A stretch of DNA of 64,000 nucleotides from Clostridiales bacterium (GCA_012839295.1 DUNO01000013.1:62001-126000); one strand, 5' to 3'. Positions 39,015 through 49,597 are shown, counted from the stretch's first letter. The notes: generated by a model from the letters alone, not told the origin. Program-made: numbers and translations.

Positions 39015-41567
39015 ATGAAGACATTTGTTAAAAAAATGGTTATGTTCTTCTGCTTTGTGTTCCTTGTACCCATTGTCTGGGGCATGAATATAGCAGAAGC
39101 ACAGGCTGCAACAGCAACACCGTCCTTTTCCAAAACCAGTGTTACCCTTGTTGGGAAAGGAAAGACCTATCAATCAGTAATTAAGAATAAGGTAGCAAAA
39201 AGCAAGTACCAGTGGACCACATCCAATAAAGCGGTCGCTACCGTTAACAAAAATGGCGTAATTACCTCTGTGAATAAGGGAACCGCCACAATAAAATGTA
39301 AGATTACATATCCGTCAAAAAAGACAAAAACACTTTCCTGCAAGGTCACAGTCAGAATTCCTGCGACTGATGTGGAGATATCAAATACCAATCTGACCAA
39401 TGGAGCCCACAGGATTACCCTTGGATCCTCCATGGATTTTGATTGTACGCTGGCTCCTGCAGATACATCGGATAAGGTTTACTGGTCAATTGGCAAGGGT
39501 GATAAGGAGTGTATCAGGATTGATGATGCCTTAACCGGAAAGGTTACTGCCATGAAGGCCGGAAAGGTTACCCTCAGGGTAGCTGCAGCATCGGCTGCAA
39601 CCAAGGAAGCGGCAGCTAAAAGCATCGTGGATGATGCGGTAATTATTGAAGTTGTAGGACCTACCGCCACCGTGAAGAGTGTTGATATTACGGATGCCAA
39701 TACCATCGTAGCAGTATTTGACAGTCCGGTCCTGGAAAGCACAGTCCTGGGCACGGGAAATACCTTATCCAGTAATATCGAAATAATACTTAGAAAGGAT
39801 GCCAAGGGCATAACCGGTAATGATCCTGGTACCTTGAAGGCAACCCTGTCCGCAGATAAAAAGACACTTACAATAACAACGGCCAAGGCATTAAACGGTA
39901 ATTATGGAATTAACTTTACCAGCAATATTAAGACCACTGATAATATAGCCGTGGAATCTTACTACAAGGCAATAACCTATTCAGATGGAACCGGCCCGTA
40001 TATTGTCAGGACCACCACGGATGACTCCGGCCTGGTTGCCGTTATTGAATTCAATGAAGCGGTAGACTTTAGTAATATGAAGGTTTCAGGAGCCGCAGTA
40101 GTGAACTCCAGTGTTCCGGCGGATGCGTCCACCCGCAGCCTGCTAAATAATAGATTAAACTATATACCTTCAGAGGATAAGAAGTCCTTATCCATTAATC
40201 TGAATCCTATGGTTGTAACAGACAGGAATAAATTATTCTCAGTTTACATTTCCGGTATCAAGGATATGGCTGGCAATATTCCTGCTACTGTCTATGTAAC
40301 GGCACATATCCAGACGGATACTACACCAAAGCCACAGGCAAGGGTGCTGTCGGTGCTCCGGACCGGATATAATACGATTACAGCTACCTTTGACCGCTCC
40401 ATACAGACCGGCGGCTATATTATCATCAACAATGGGGCATGGATCTCTGGAGTTGTTGACCAGACAGATACGAAGAAGGTAAATTATATAATGACCTCTG
40501 CAGCGGATCTGGCAACTACGGGAGTGCAGCCGGTACAGATTGGGAATTGGAACAGCTATAATGTGAATCCTACTGATACCACCGCAAATACAATGAGAAC
40601 CTTTACGGTTAACTTTACCATGGATACGACACCTCCTAATCTGATACAGTATACCTACGATGCGGATACCAATATCCTGACCTTAACCTATAACAAGGAC
40701 GTAAGCCTGGCTAGCGTATCAGGTGTATTCAATGCAAGATATGCGTCAGCTTCGGATGAAATATCGCCGAATACGAATGTATCTTATGCACAGGTGACCC
40801 ACACCCTGGGTAATAATGTAATCCAATTGAAGTTATCCAATATTAGCCTGCTTGGTATTTATACATTTACCATTAATCCGGGGCTTGTATATGATAACTA
40901 TAAGAACACGAACACGGCAAGGGATATTACGATAAGCAATACGTCAGGTAACTCGACTGAATTACCTGCTCCTTACAGGGTATACCAGTCCACGACAAAC
41001 CCGGACCAGATCATCGTTGAATTTGCAAATAAGCTGGATAAGGCTACGGCAGAAGCGGCTGGCAACTATGTAATTGCCGGTGTGCCGGTGGTCAGGGCAG
41101 AGCTGACAAAGAATACATCAGATACAGGAGCCACAGTGACGCTTACGATAGCGTCGGGCAGTGCAACGGTTACCGTGGAACGGCCGATTACAATCTCCGG
41201 TGTAAGGGGCTATAATAATAGCTATGGTCCGATCAACTCATATACAACCAGCCTGGAAATCAAGGAGAACAAAAAGCCGTCCTTTGCCGGTATCAGCTTT
41301 GATACCGCAACGAGGAATACCATCAAAATAAACTTTGATGAGCAGATTCAGGGAACCATGACGGTTCAGGTTACCCAGACCAGCGGTTCATACCCGGCCG
41401 TGCTTCCGCATACGGTGTCTGTCAGCGGAAATACAGTGAATATCATACTGACATCTCTGCCTGCAGCTGGAAGTTTGAAGGTAGATATATTAACAAATAG
41501 TATTACCGACCTGGCAGGCAATGCAGTAAATCCGATGAATCCCAGCCTCTTTGTAGCAGTATACTAA
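39015..41567 (+). CDS. Secreted Ig-like (Big_2-type) surface protein
   Basis: Signal peptide MKTFVKKMVMFFCFVFLVPIVWGMNIAEAQA; YQWTTSNKAVATVNKNGVITSVNKGTATIKC typical Big_2; several beta-sandwich repeats. Confidence 0.85.
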   Translation: MKTFVKKMVMFFCFVFLVPIVWGMNIAEAQAATATPSFSKTSVTLVGKGKTYQSVIKNKVAKSKYQWTTSNKAVATVNKNGVITSVNKGTATIKCKITYPSKKTKTLSCKVTVRIPATDVEISNTNLTNGAHRITLGSSMDFDCTLAPADTSDKVYWSIGKGDKECIRIDDALTGKVTAMKAGKVTLRVAAASAATKEAAAKSIVDDAVIIEVVGPTATVKSVDITDANTIVAVFDSPVLESTVLGTGNTLSSNIEIILRKDAKGITGNDPGTLKATLSADKKTLTITTAKALNGNYGINFTSNIKTTDNIAVESYYKAITYSDGTGPYIVRTTTDDSGLVAVIEFNEAVDFSNMKVSGAAVVNSSVPADASTRSLLNNRLNYIPSEDKKSLSINLNPMVVTDRNKLFSVYISGIKDMAGNIPATVYVTAHIQTDTTPKPQARVLSVLRTGYNTITATFDRSIQTGGYIIINNGAWISGVVDQTDTKKVNYIMTSAADLATTGVQPVQIGNWNSYNVNPTDTTANTMRTFTVNFTMDTTPPNLIQYTYDADTNILTLTYNKDVSLASVSGVFNARYASASDEISPNTNVSYAQVTHTLGNNVIQLKLSNISLLGIYTFTINPGLVYDNYKNTNTARDITISNTSGNSTELPAPYRVYQSTTNPDQIIVEFANKLDKATAEAAGNYVIAGVPVVRAELTKNTSDTGATVTLTIASGSATVTVERPITISGVRGYNNSYGPINSYTTSLEIKENKKPSFAGISFDTATRNTIKINFDEQIQGTMTVQVTQTSGSYPAVLPHTVSVSGNTVNIILTSLPAAGSLKVDILTNSITDLAGNAVNPMNPSLFVAVY

Positions 41568-41672
41568 GCACCGGGAGAATTCTTTGGGAATGGGACTTGA
41601 GGAACAAGGAAAAGATACTGTTGTAAAAGAAGCTTCAATAATAGCGTATAATAAATAAGTATTTATTACATG

Positions 41673-41720
41673 AAAAAGCGTCTTGAAATGGCCTTTACAG
41701 CCAAATCAAGACGCTTTTTT
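41673..41720 (+). terminator. Intrinsic terminator
   Basis: AAAAAGCGTCTTGA ... TCAAGACGCTTTTTT. Confidence 0.88.
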
Positions 41721-41781
41721 AATACGATTTGAAAACAGGGATGTTCGGTTTCTATTTGGTCTTCCTTGAAAGCCCGTCCTA

Positions 41782-43053
41782 TTACAGGGTTGCCCTGGAA
41801 GGGGATGGATTGCCGAAATCCCTTGTAAAGATATCGCTGTGCTCCAGCAGGCTTTCGATGGTATCCAGGCCTAGCCGGTGGAGCAGCTCGATCACATAGG
41901 GATTATCAATGGGGGTAGGATATGGGGCGGCATTGCCGTATTCTTCAACGTGTACCCGGCCTTCCTCATGTGGGATAAGTACCTTAGGGCCGCCGACGCA
42001 CCCGCCGACACAGCCCATACCTTCGAAGAAGTTTGCATTGGTATTGCCGGAGAGGATATCGTTAATCATGGCCTTGCAGGCGGGGACACCATGAGCCTGC
42101 TGGGTGCGTATGCTGATCTTACGGTTCGGGTTAAGGCGCCTGACGGTCTCACTGACAGCCTCGCTGACACCTCCGGTATGCGCATAGATCCTGCCAGCAC
42201 GGGAGGAATGATCCTTTTCGCTTTCCTCCATATCCCCAGGATTAATCTCCATAACATTAAAGATATCCTGGATTTCCTGGAAGGTTAATACAAAGTCAAC
42301 AGCGCCGGCGACATCTTTTTCTTTAGCCTCCGCCTTCTTTGCCATGCAGGGGCCGATGAATATGGTAAGGGCATCGGGATGGAGTGTCTTGATCGCCCGT
42401 CCGCTGGCGATCATCGGTGATACGGCCGGAGGGACATGGGGGACCAGATCCTTATATACCTTGCGTATCATGGCAATCCACATTGGACAGCAGCAGCTGG
42501 TAAGCTGGTAATCCTGTTCGGTTAAAATGTTTTTATCAAATTCCAGGGCTTCCTTTAAGGTCAGGATATCCGCGAAAAGTGCTACCTCGATCATACCGTC
42601 AAAGCCAACGGCCTTTAGTGCGCTGCGCAGCTTGCCGGGAGTTACCTCACTGCTGAACTGGCCCAGGAACGCCGGGGCGACAAGGGCATATACTAAGCCC
42701 TTGTGGGAACGGATCGCCTGCAGTGCAGGGATTACATCCTTGCTGGTATTCAGGTTCTTAGCCCGGCATTCCTGGACACAGATGGCACAGCCTGTACAGG
42801 CCTCTTCGTCAATGACCATCCCGCCGGATTCACCTGGATGGATTGCATGGAAGGGACAGACCTTCACGCAGTTACGCTCCCCCTCCTCACACTCGCATTC
42901 ACCGGTATGCCATACGAGGGGATGCTTTTCCGGATGGAGCAGGCAGTCAAGCTGATGGGTATCGTAAAGCTCCAGCTTTTCTAAAAAGCTGGCATCCTTT
43001 TCTTTTAAGGTTCTGATTAAAACCTCATAATACAGTTCTTCAAATGTCTTCAT
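41782..43053 (-). CDS. [FeFe]-hydrogenase-like iron-sulfur protein (ferredoxin + H-cluster-like domain)
   Basis: ACTGCAICVQECRAKN; TSCCCPMW; GPCMAKKAEAKE; FFEGMGCVGGCVGG. Confidence 0.85.
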   Translation of the reverse strand: MKTFEELYYEVLIRTLKEKDASFLEKLELYDTHQLDCLLHPEKHPLVWHTGECECEEGERNCVKVCPFHAIHPGESGGMVIDEEACTGCAICVQECRAKNLNTSKDVIPALQAIRSHKGLVYALVAPAFLGQFSSEVTPGKLRSALKAVGFDGMIEVALFADILTLKEALEFDKNILTEQDYQLTSCCCPMWIAMIRKVYKDLVPHVPPAVSPMIASGRAIKTLHPDALTIFIGPCMAKKAEAKEKDVAGAVDFVLTFQEIQDIFNVMEINPGDMEESEKDHSSRAGRIYAHTGGVSEAVSETVRRLNPNRKISIRTQQAHGVPACKAMINDILSGNTNANFFEGMGCVGGCVGGPKVLIPHEEGRVHVEEYGNAAPYPTPIDNPYVIELLHRLGLDTIESLLEHSDIFTRDFGNPSPSRATL

Positions 43054-43180
43054 AGGTTCACTGAATTCCTTTCTGATAATTCGCCCATTAATTTTCTTTA
43101 TTGTAGCTCAATTGAAAATAAAAATCCATCCAATAATAGGAATAATACTGCATAATAGTTATTATTCACATTAATACTGT

Positions 43181-43340
43181 TAATATAAGTTCTCAGAAGT
43201 TGTTTTTTACTTCTGAGAAAAGGCGCTGCTTTTGCGCCGTGCATCGCGATTACAGGAAGATGGTTTTACTTCCTGTAATATAAAGTTCTCAGAAGTTGTT
43301 TTTTACTTCTGAGAAAAGGCGCTGCTTTTTGGCCGTTTTT
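43181..43340. repeat. Tandem three-hairpin element, locus B (1 full + 1 truncated unit, period 96 bp)
   Basis: H1 TTCTCAGAAGT/ACTTCTGAGAA, H2 GGCGC/GCGCC, H3 ATTACAGGAAG/CTTCCTGTAAT. Confidence 0.9.
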
Positions 43341-43450
43341 TACTTTCCTGGAAAAGGCAAATATGCTTTACTAAGATTTGGATTTGATTTATAATAAGAG
43401 GCGTGGTAAACCAACGAAGGACTCAGAAAAGTTAGATATGGAGAATAAAA

Positions 43451-43936
43451 TTGAAGGTGCGTAATCATAGAGGTTGGACGAGAGCGGGTTGGCTTTTGTT
43501 TTATTTGTATATTATTTTGTTGTCTTATTTTTTGTTTTTTAGTGAGCATTACGGAAGGGATTGCATCTCTCCCGGATACCGGTATAATCTGGTTTTATTT
43601 AAAGAGATCAGGCGTTTTATAGAATACCGGCAGCAGTTAGGGCTGGAGAGCTTTGTTGTAAATATTGCAGGAAATATACTGGCCTTTGCACCTTTTGGGT
43701 TTCTGCTTCCCATGCTGAATAAAAGATACCGGGGCTTCTTTACGATAACCTTTTTAAGCCTGCTATTCAGCTTAGCCGTAGAGCTGGTTCAGATGTATTT
43801 TAAGGTCGGGATATTTGATGTGGATGACATATTCTTGAATACGGCTGGCGGGATGCTGGGGTATATTTTCTGCCGCATCTTTGGGGCTCTTGTCCTAAGG
43901 AAATCCTCTTGGAAACAAAAGGGAAAATCCTCTTGA
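43451..43936 (+). CDS. VanZ-like membrane protein
   Basis: YRYNLVLFKEIRRFIEYR...NIAGNILAFAPFGFLLPML...ELVQMYFKVGIFDVDDIFLNTAGGMLGY. Confidence 0.88.
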   Translation: MKVRNHRGWTRAGWLLFYLYIILLSYFLFFSEHYGRDCISPGYRYNLVLFKEIRRFIEYRQQLGLESFVVNIAGNILAFAPFGFLLPMLNKRYRGFFTITFLSLLFSLAVELVQMYFKVGIFDVDDIFLNTAGGMLGYIFCRIFGALVLRKSSWKQKGKSS

Positions 43937-44006
43937 AAACCAAAGGGGAAATTCTCTTAAAAACCAAAGAGGATAGAAAGAATATGAAAAGCGGGAGGAA
44001 ATAGGC

Positions 44007-44336
44007 ATGCTGTTTAAGAAGGATAAGGAAATGATTCATTTTTCCGGCAGGAGGCATACAAAAACAGGGATCGCATCCACTGCAATCGGGGGATTTGTGA
44101 TCCTGGGCTTTTTGGCGCTGAGTATCAGCTCCAGTACTGTACGGGGAAATGGCGGGATGCTGCTTGGTGTCCTTGGGATTTTACTATTTGGACTGTCGGT
44201 TTTTGGGTTTTATCTGTCCTATAAGGCTTTTAAGAAAAAGGATATCTTCTATCGTTATCCGGTCATCGGGGCAAGCCTAAACGGTGTTATGGCAATTTTA
44301 TTTTTAGTATTATATATATTAGGCATCATAGTATAA
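44007..44336 (+). CDS. Small membrane hypothetical protein (DUF6142-like)
   Basis: Three hydrophobic segments; FSGRRHTKTGIASTAIG start. DUF name from memory. Confidence 0.65.
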   Translation: MLFKKDKEMIHFSGRRHTKTGIASTAIGGFVILGFLALSISSSTVRGNGGMLLGVLGILLFGLSVFGFYLSYKAFKKKDIFYRYPVIGASLNGVMAILFLVLYILGIIV

Positions 44337-44374
44337 GGTCTTGGGAGGAGAAATTCTTCCAAAGAACAGGAGGA

Positions 44375-44968
44375 TTGGAAATGACAAGATTAGAACAGCA
44401 GATGAACTTTATCATGGAGGTGGACAAGCTTAAAAATATCGTGAGACAGAATTATTTGGCGGATGGAAGCCGCAGGGAGGATGATGCGGACCATTCCTGG
44501 CATCTTGCATTAATGTGTGCCATTTTAAGTGAGCATTCCAATGAAAAGATTGATATGGTAAAGACCATGGTTATGTTATTGATCCACGATATTGTTGAAA
44601 TCGATGCGGGGGACACCTATGCTTATGATGCGGAATTTAACCTGTCAAAGCAGGAGAGGGAATTAGCCGCAGCGGAGCGTATCTTCCGGCTGCTGCCGGA
44701 GGACCAGGCGAAGGAGCTGCGCAGCCTTTGGGATGAGTTTGAGGCAAATGAGACACCGGAGGCAAAGTTTGCAGCTACCTTAGACCGTGTCCAGCCATTT
44801 TTATTAAACGCAGCAAGTGGCGGGAGGTCCTGGAAGGAGCATGGGGTAACCTTTTCCCAGGTAATGCAGCGTAACGCCGTGACACCTGATGGCTCCGAGG
44901 CGCTATGGAATTATCAGTACGGGTTAATGAAGAAGCAGGTGGAGCTGGGAAATCTAATTAATGAATAA
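44375..44968 (+). CDS. HD-domain hydrolase (YfbR-like)
   Basis: DHSWHLALMCAILSEHS...LLIHDIVEIDAGDTYAYD. Confidence 0.9.
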   Translation: MEMTRLEQQMNFIMEVDKLKNIVRQNYLADGSRREDDADHSWHLALMCAILSEHSNEKIDMVKTMVMLLIHDIVEIDAGDTYAYDAEFNLSKQERELAAAERIFRLLPEDQAKELRSLWDEFEANETPEAKFAATLDRVQPFLLNAASGGRSWKEHGVTFSQVMQRNAVTPDGSEALWNYQYGLMKKQVELGNLINE

Positions 44969-47060
44969 TCGGAGGATGGATATGGGATACAAGGATTTAT
45001 TGAAAGAAGAAAACACTGCTATCAGGGAGAGGTATGAGCTTGCAATGGAGCGCATTGCCCTGATCGAACAGGAAAAAACCGTCAGCGGGCGGATGTTTCC
45101 CTACTTCCAGAGTGTGGCTTCCTTTGTACTAATGGTGAAGAATGTGGTGGCCATGGTGGAGGAAGAGAGGTTAAATACCTTGACGGAGCAGGAGTTAAAG
45201 GCTTTAAACAGTGCCTTGTATAATGATATTGCCGGGGAGAATTATCTGGTCAGCTTCGCAAATCCGGCCTATGCCTGCGGGCAGCTGGGAGACCGTTATG
45301 GTAAGCTTTTAGCTTTTCTGTATACAGAGCTGCGTTCCATCCTGGTATATGCCTTTGAGCAAAGACTGTATGAGCTCACGATCTATCTGGAGCTTTTTAT
45401 TGAGGTCTATAATTACTTTGAAGCAGAAGATGAGTATACCTATAAGGATGTCAAGAGGGCGGTCTATGATTTCATGAGCGATTACTGCGATATCCTGGTG
45501 ACGGCAAGAACCCGGGAGCTGCTTGATACCGGCATGTCCTTTGCCAGGGATATCATTATGGAATCAGACCTGGAGGATATCCGCTACCTCTATTATTTCG
45601 GGGAGCACATTACGGAAAATGAGATAAGGACCGCACGCTTTTTAAATTCCATGCCCGAGGAGCAGGTAAAGGCTATGGCAGACACCTTCACGGAGGGCTA
45701 CCGTATCGGCTTTGAGGCAAACCGGAAGGATTTAAGTAAAAAAAGGATAGTAAATATCCGTTACCAGATTGGCTTTGAGCGCATGGTTTATTACGCGGTT
45801 TTGAATTTTAAGAAGCTGGGTCTTGAGACTACGGTTCAACGCGCTGCCTATAACGCGGTAAATAAACGCCAGCATTTAAAGATCGGCTACCATTCTACCA
45901 GTCCAAATAAGCAATATGATTATGACCACCGGTTCGATACGGGGCTGTTTTTTGACAAGGCCTTCCAGAGAAGAAAAATTGAAAGCGTGAAGCTGGCCTA
46001 TGAGCAATTAAAGGACAAGGCGGCCGTTTATGCGGGACCTGCCGTCATTGAGGTGTTCGGGGAGGAATTATTTGCCCCGGAGGATAAAAAAGAGGCCGTG
46101 AAGCTGAATAAGCGCCAGCAGAAGCTGACAGTGGAATGCACCAATGAAGAGAACATGCTGATGCAGGAATATCTGAGGATGGAGGAGGTTTCCTTTACCA
46201 TTATCTCCTATCCGGTGCCTGAGATCGGCAAGGATTATGAGGAAATCTTCGCTGAGACGGTAAAGGTAAATACGCTGGATAGTAAAGAGTATGGCAGGAT
46301 CCAGCAGTGTATTATTGATGCGCTCGACCAGGGAGACCATGTAAGGATCCTCGGAGCCGGGGACAACCATACGGATCTGAGGGTGAAGCTCTATGACCTG
46401 AAGGAGCCGTCAAAGGAGACCTGCTTTGAAAACTGTGTTGCGGACGTCAATATCCCGGTAGGAGAGGTGTTCACATCACCTGTACTCACCGGAACAAACG
46501 GCAGGCTCCATGTACCTAAGGTATATCTGAACGATTTGGAATATCTCGAGCTTGAGCTGGAATTTAAGGATGGTATTACGGTGGACTACAGCTGTAAGAA
46601 TTATCCGGATGAGATAAAGAATAAAAACTTTGTAAAAGAAAACCTGTTGTATAACCGTGATTTCCTGCCCATGGGTGAATTCGCCATTGGCACCAATACC
46701 ACGGCTTACATGATGGCCAGGAAATTCGATATTGCGTCAAGGCTTCCGATTCTCATTGCAGAGAAGACAGGTCCCCATTTTGCCATTGGTGATACCTGCT
46801 ACAAGATGAGTGAGGACGTTAAGGTCTTCAATCTGGACGGCAAGGAAATTGTGGCCCGTGACAATGAGATATCCCTGCTTCGCAAAACCGATATATCCAA
46901 GGCGTATTTTAATTGCCATACGGATATCACCCTGCCATATAACGAAATCAAGGAAATAACAGTCTACCGGAAGGATGGGTCTGCGATCCCGGTTATCAGG
47001 GATGCGAGATTTGTGTTGCCGGGGACGGAAGCGTTAAATGCACCCTTTGACATGAATTAA
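44961..47060 (+). CDS. M29-like aminopeptidase domain with long N-terminal extension
   Basis: C-terminal half: NCVADVNIPVGEVFTSPVLTGTNGRLH...FLPMGEFAIGTNTTAYMMARKFDI...AEKTGPHFAIGDTCY...NCHTDITLPY. Start may be 44982. Confidence 0.7.
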   Translation: MNNRRMDMGYKDLLKEENTAIRERYELAMERIALIEQEKTVSGRMFPYFQSVASFVLMVKNVVAMVEEERLNTLTEQELKALNSALYNDIAGENYLVSFANPAYACGQLGDRYGKLLAFLYTELRSILVYAFEQRLYELTIYLELFIEVYNYFEAEDEYTYKDVKRAVYDFMSDYCDILVTARTRELLDTGMSFARDIIMESDLEDIRYLYYFGEHITENEIRTARFLNSMPEEQVKAMADTFTEGYRIGFEANRKDLSKKRIVNIRYQIGFERMVYYAVLNFKKLGLETTVQRAAYNAVNKRQHLKIGYHSTSPNKQYDYDHRFDTGLFFDKAFQRRKIESVKLAYEQLKDKAAVYAGPAVIEVFGEELFAPEDKKEAVKLNKRQQKLTVECTNEENMLMQEYLRMEEVSFTIISYPVPEIGKDYEEIFAETVKVNTLDSKEYGRIQQCIIDALDQGDHVRILGAGDNHTDLRVKLYDLKEPSKETCFENCVADVNIPVGEVFTSPVLTGTNGRLHVPKVYLNDLEYLELELEFKDGITVDYSCKNYPDEIKNKNFVKENLLYNRDFLPMGEFAIGTNTTAYMMARKFDIASRLPILIAEKTGPHFAIGDTCYKMSEDVKVFNLDGKEIVARDNEISLLRKTDISKAYFNCHTDITLPYNEIKEITVYRKDGSAIPVIRDARFVLPGTEALNAPFDMN

Positions 47061-47074
47061 GGCGGAGGATTATC

Positions 47075-47788
47075 ATGCTAAAAATAATTAATTTATCAAA
47101 AAGCTATAAAAGTGACAGGAAGGCAGTCGACCGGCTGAACCTGGAGGTGGGCAACGGGGATATCTTCGGCTTTATCGGGCATAACGGAGCCGGTAAAACC
47201 ACCACAATCCGCTCTGTTGTCGGTGTCCTTGATTTTGAGGAAGGCGACGTTATAATTGATGGAATGTCCATCAAGGAGGATCCGGTGGCCTGCAAACAGA
47301 AGCTGGCCTATATTCCCGATAACCCGGATCTGTACGAGCATCTCTCAGGGATAGCATACCTTAATTTTATCGGGGATATTTATCAGGTTGGAAAATCGCA
47401 GCGGAGGGAACTGATCAGTAAGTATGCGGATGCCTTCGAGCTGACGCCAAACCTGGGGGACAGTATTTCCTCCTATTCCCATGGAATGAAGCAAAAGCTT
47501 GCTATTATCTCGGCTTTAATCCATAAGCCCAGGCTTTTAGTACTTGATGAGCCCTTTGTCGGGCTGGATCCGAAAGCGGCTTACACTTTAAAAATGATTA
47601 TGTCAGACCTGTGTAAGGAAGGAAGCGCAATCTTCTTTTCAACCCATGTGCTGGAGGTGGCGGAAAAGCTTTGCAACAAGATTGCCATCATTAAGGGCGG
47701 GAAGCTGGTGGCCTGCGGAACGACGGAGGAGGTAAAGGGGAACAGCAGCCTGGAAGACGTGTTCCTGGAATTGATCGAAACGAAATAA
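47075..47788 (+). CDS. ABC transporter ATP-binding protein
   Basis: GHNGAGKTTTIRSVVGVLDFEEGDV; SYSHGMKQKLAIISALIHKPRLLVLDEPFVGLDP. Confidence 0.96.
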   Translation: MLKIINLSKSYKSDRKAVDRLNLEVGNGDIFGFIGHNGAGKTTTIRSVVGVLDFEEGDVIIDGMSIKEDPVACKQKLAYIPDNPDLYEHLSGIAYLNFIGDIYQVGKSQRRELISKYADAFELTPNLGDSISSYSHGMKQKLAIISALIHKPRLLVLDEPFVGLDPKAAYTLKMIMSDLCKEGSAIFFSTHVLEVAEKLCNKIAIIKGGKLVACGTTEEVKGNSSLEDVFLELIETK

Positions 47789-47855
47789 CAATTCAGGGCG
47801 TGCCTGAAAGCCCGTTGTACTGATTGGACGTCCCTTTGGCAAAATTTGTGGTAGG

Positions 47856-49439
47856 ATGGTGAGTGTGTTGAAAAAGGTAATGCGGCTATTAAGCGTTCAG
47901 TTATTGGCAGTTCTCGGGGATATGCTCATGCTTGGTAAATCAAGGAAAAGGAAGCCGAAGCTGCTGTATGCCGGTCTGCTGTTTTTTATTGTGGTAATGA
48001 GTATTGTATCCTTTACTTATAACCTGATGATCGGGAGTGTGCTGGGGATGTACCATAGCCTTGAAGTGCTTCCGGCGATGATGATGGTAATCTTATGTAT
48101 TACGATTCTCATGACGACAGTGTTTAAGGTGAAGGGAACGGTGTTTGGCTTCCGGGACTATGACCTGGTAATGTCCCTGCCGGTGAGCATGGGTGAAATC
48201 ATTGCCAGCCGTTTAATCATCCTTTATTCCTTTAATTTTATTTTTGTACTTATTGTCATGGTTCCAATGATGATAGCCTATGGGATATTGGCCCATCCGG
48301 GCATACTGTTCTATGTTTTTTGCAGCGTGGGTATGCTCTTTCTTCCCTTGGTTCCTATTGTGGTAGCATCATTAGTGGGAACCCTGATTGCATTTGCTGC
48401 TTCAAAATTCCGGCATCAGAATTTGCTTAACATTATTTTTAGCCTTGGATTATTGGTAATCGTGTTTGGTTTTTCCTTTTTGCTGGATGGAAGGGAAGCG
48501 CAGATTGTGGATGTGGGGAAAGCCATAGTCAGCCAGGTGGACTCCATGTACCCGTTAGCGGGGCTGTTTACCGATGCGGTAATTAGCTATGATGTATTGG
48601 CGCTGGTTATGTTTATTGGAATTTCGGTTTTGGCATTTTTCTTATATACTGCATTGCTGAAGCTTGTATTTAAAAAGATGAATACAGCCATGCTGACAGG
48701 AACGGCCAGGGCTGATTTCAAGATGGGAGAGCTAAAGAGCTCCTCACCTTGGAAAGCGCTGTATAGGAAGGAGCTGAAAAGGTTTTTTGCCTCCTCCCTG
48801 TATGTGTTAAATACAGGAATCGGAATTGTGCTGCTTACGGTGGGGGCAATCGCCATGATTTTTGTGGATCTTGGAACCCTGGCCGGGGATCCCCAGGCGG
48901 CCGCCCAGCTGGTTACCAGCTTACCGGTAGCGGTAAGCTTCTGCGTGGTCCTGACTTGTCCGTCTGCAGCCTCCATTTCCCTGGAGGGGCGCAGCCTATG
49001 GATCGTAAAATCCCTGCCTGTCACTTATAAGCAGGTATATCTGTCAAAGCTGGCGGTTAATTTTACCATAGCGGCACCGGCAATCCTGGATGCAGCCATA
49101 ATCGGCTGGGCTCTGGGGCTGGGAATATACCAGACTGTGCTGCTGGTGTTGGTGACGGCAGCCAGCATCATATTTATTGCCTGTTATGGGCTGCTGATTA
49201 ATTTAGTCTTCCCTAATTTTAACTGGGTTTCCGAGGTTACGGTGGTAAAGCAGAGCGCGGCAGTCATGGTGACAATTTTCACGGCTATGGCTTATGTGGG
49301 AATACAATTTGTATTCTTAGTTTTGCTGGGATCCTTCCTGCCGGCATATCTGGCATTCCTCATCCTGACACTGTTTTTGGATGTGGCTTTATATTTGGCA
49401 TTGGTAACCTATGGGAAGAAACGTTATGCAGAGCTTTGA
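47856..49439 (+). CDS. ABC-2-type transporter permease
   Basis: Many TM segments; directly downstream of the ATPase gene. Confidence 0.85.
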   Translation: MVSVLKKVMRLLSVQLLAVLGDMLMLGKSRKRKPKLLYAGLLFFIVVMSIVSFTYNLMIGSVLGMYHSLEVLPAMMMVILCITILMTTVFKVKGTVFGFRDYDLVMSLPVSMGEIIASRLIILYSFNFIFVLIVMVPMMIAYGILAHPGILFYVFCSVGMLFLPLVPIVVASLVGTLIAFAASKFRHQNLLNIIFSLGLLVIVFGFSFLLDGREAQIVDVGKAIVSQVDSMYPLAGLFTDAVISYDVLALVMFIGISVLAFFLYTALLKLVFKKMNTAMLTGTARADFKMGELKSSSPWKALYRKELKRFFASSLYVLNTGIGIVLLTVGAIAMIFVDLGTLAGDPQAAAQLVTSLPVAVSFCVVLTCPSAASISLEGRSLWIVKSLPVTYKQVYLSKLAVNFTIAAPAILDAAIIGWALGLGIYQTVLLVLVTAASIIFIACYGLLINLVFPNFNWVSEVTVVKQSAAVMVTIFTAMAYVGIQFVFLVLLGSFLPAYLAFLILTLFLDVALYLALVTYGKKRYAEL

Positions 49440-49597
49440 TATTATAGTTTAAAGGCTAGCCATAGCTTATGGATTAACATAGCTTATAGATTAATATAAC
49501 TTATAGATGGCGTTCGGATTATTAGGCTGCCTTATAAAAAGCATAAGAAATTATACGGCGAAAATTAACGACAAAAAGGACATAATATGCTAAAATG

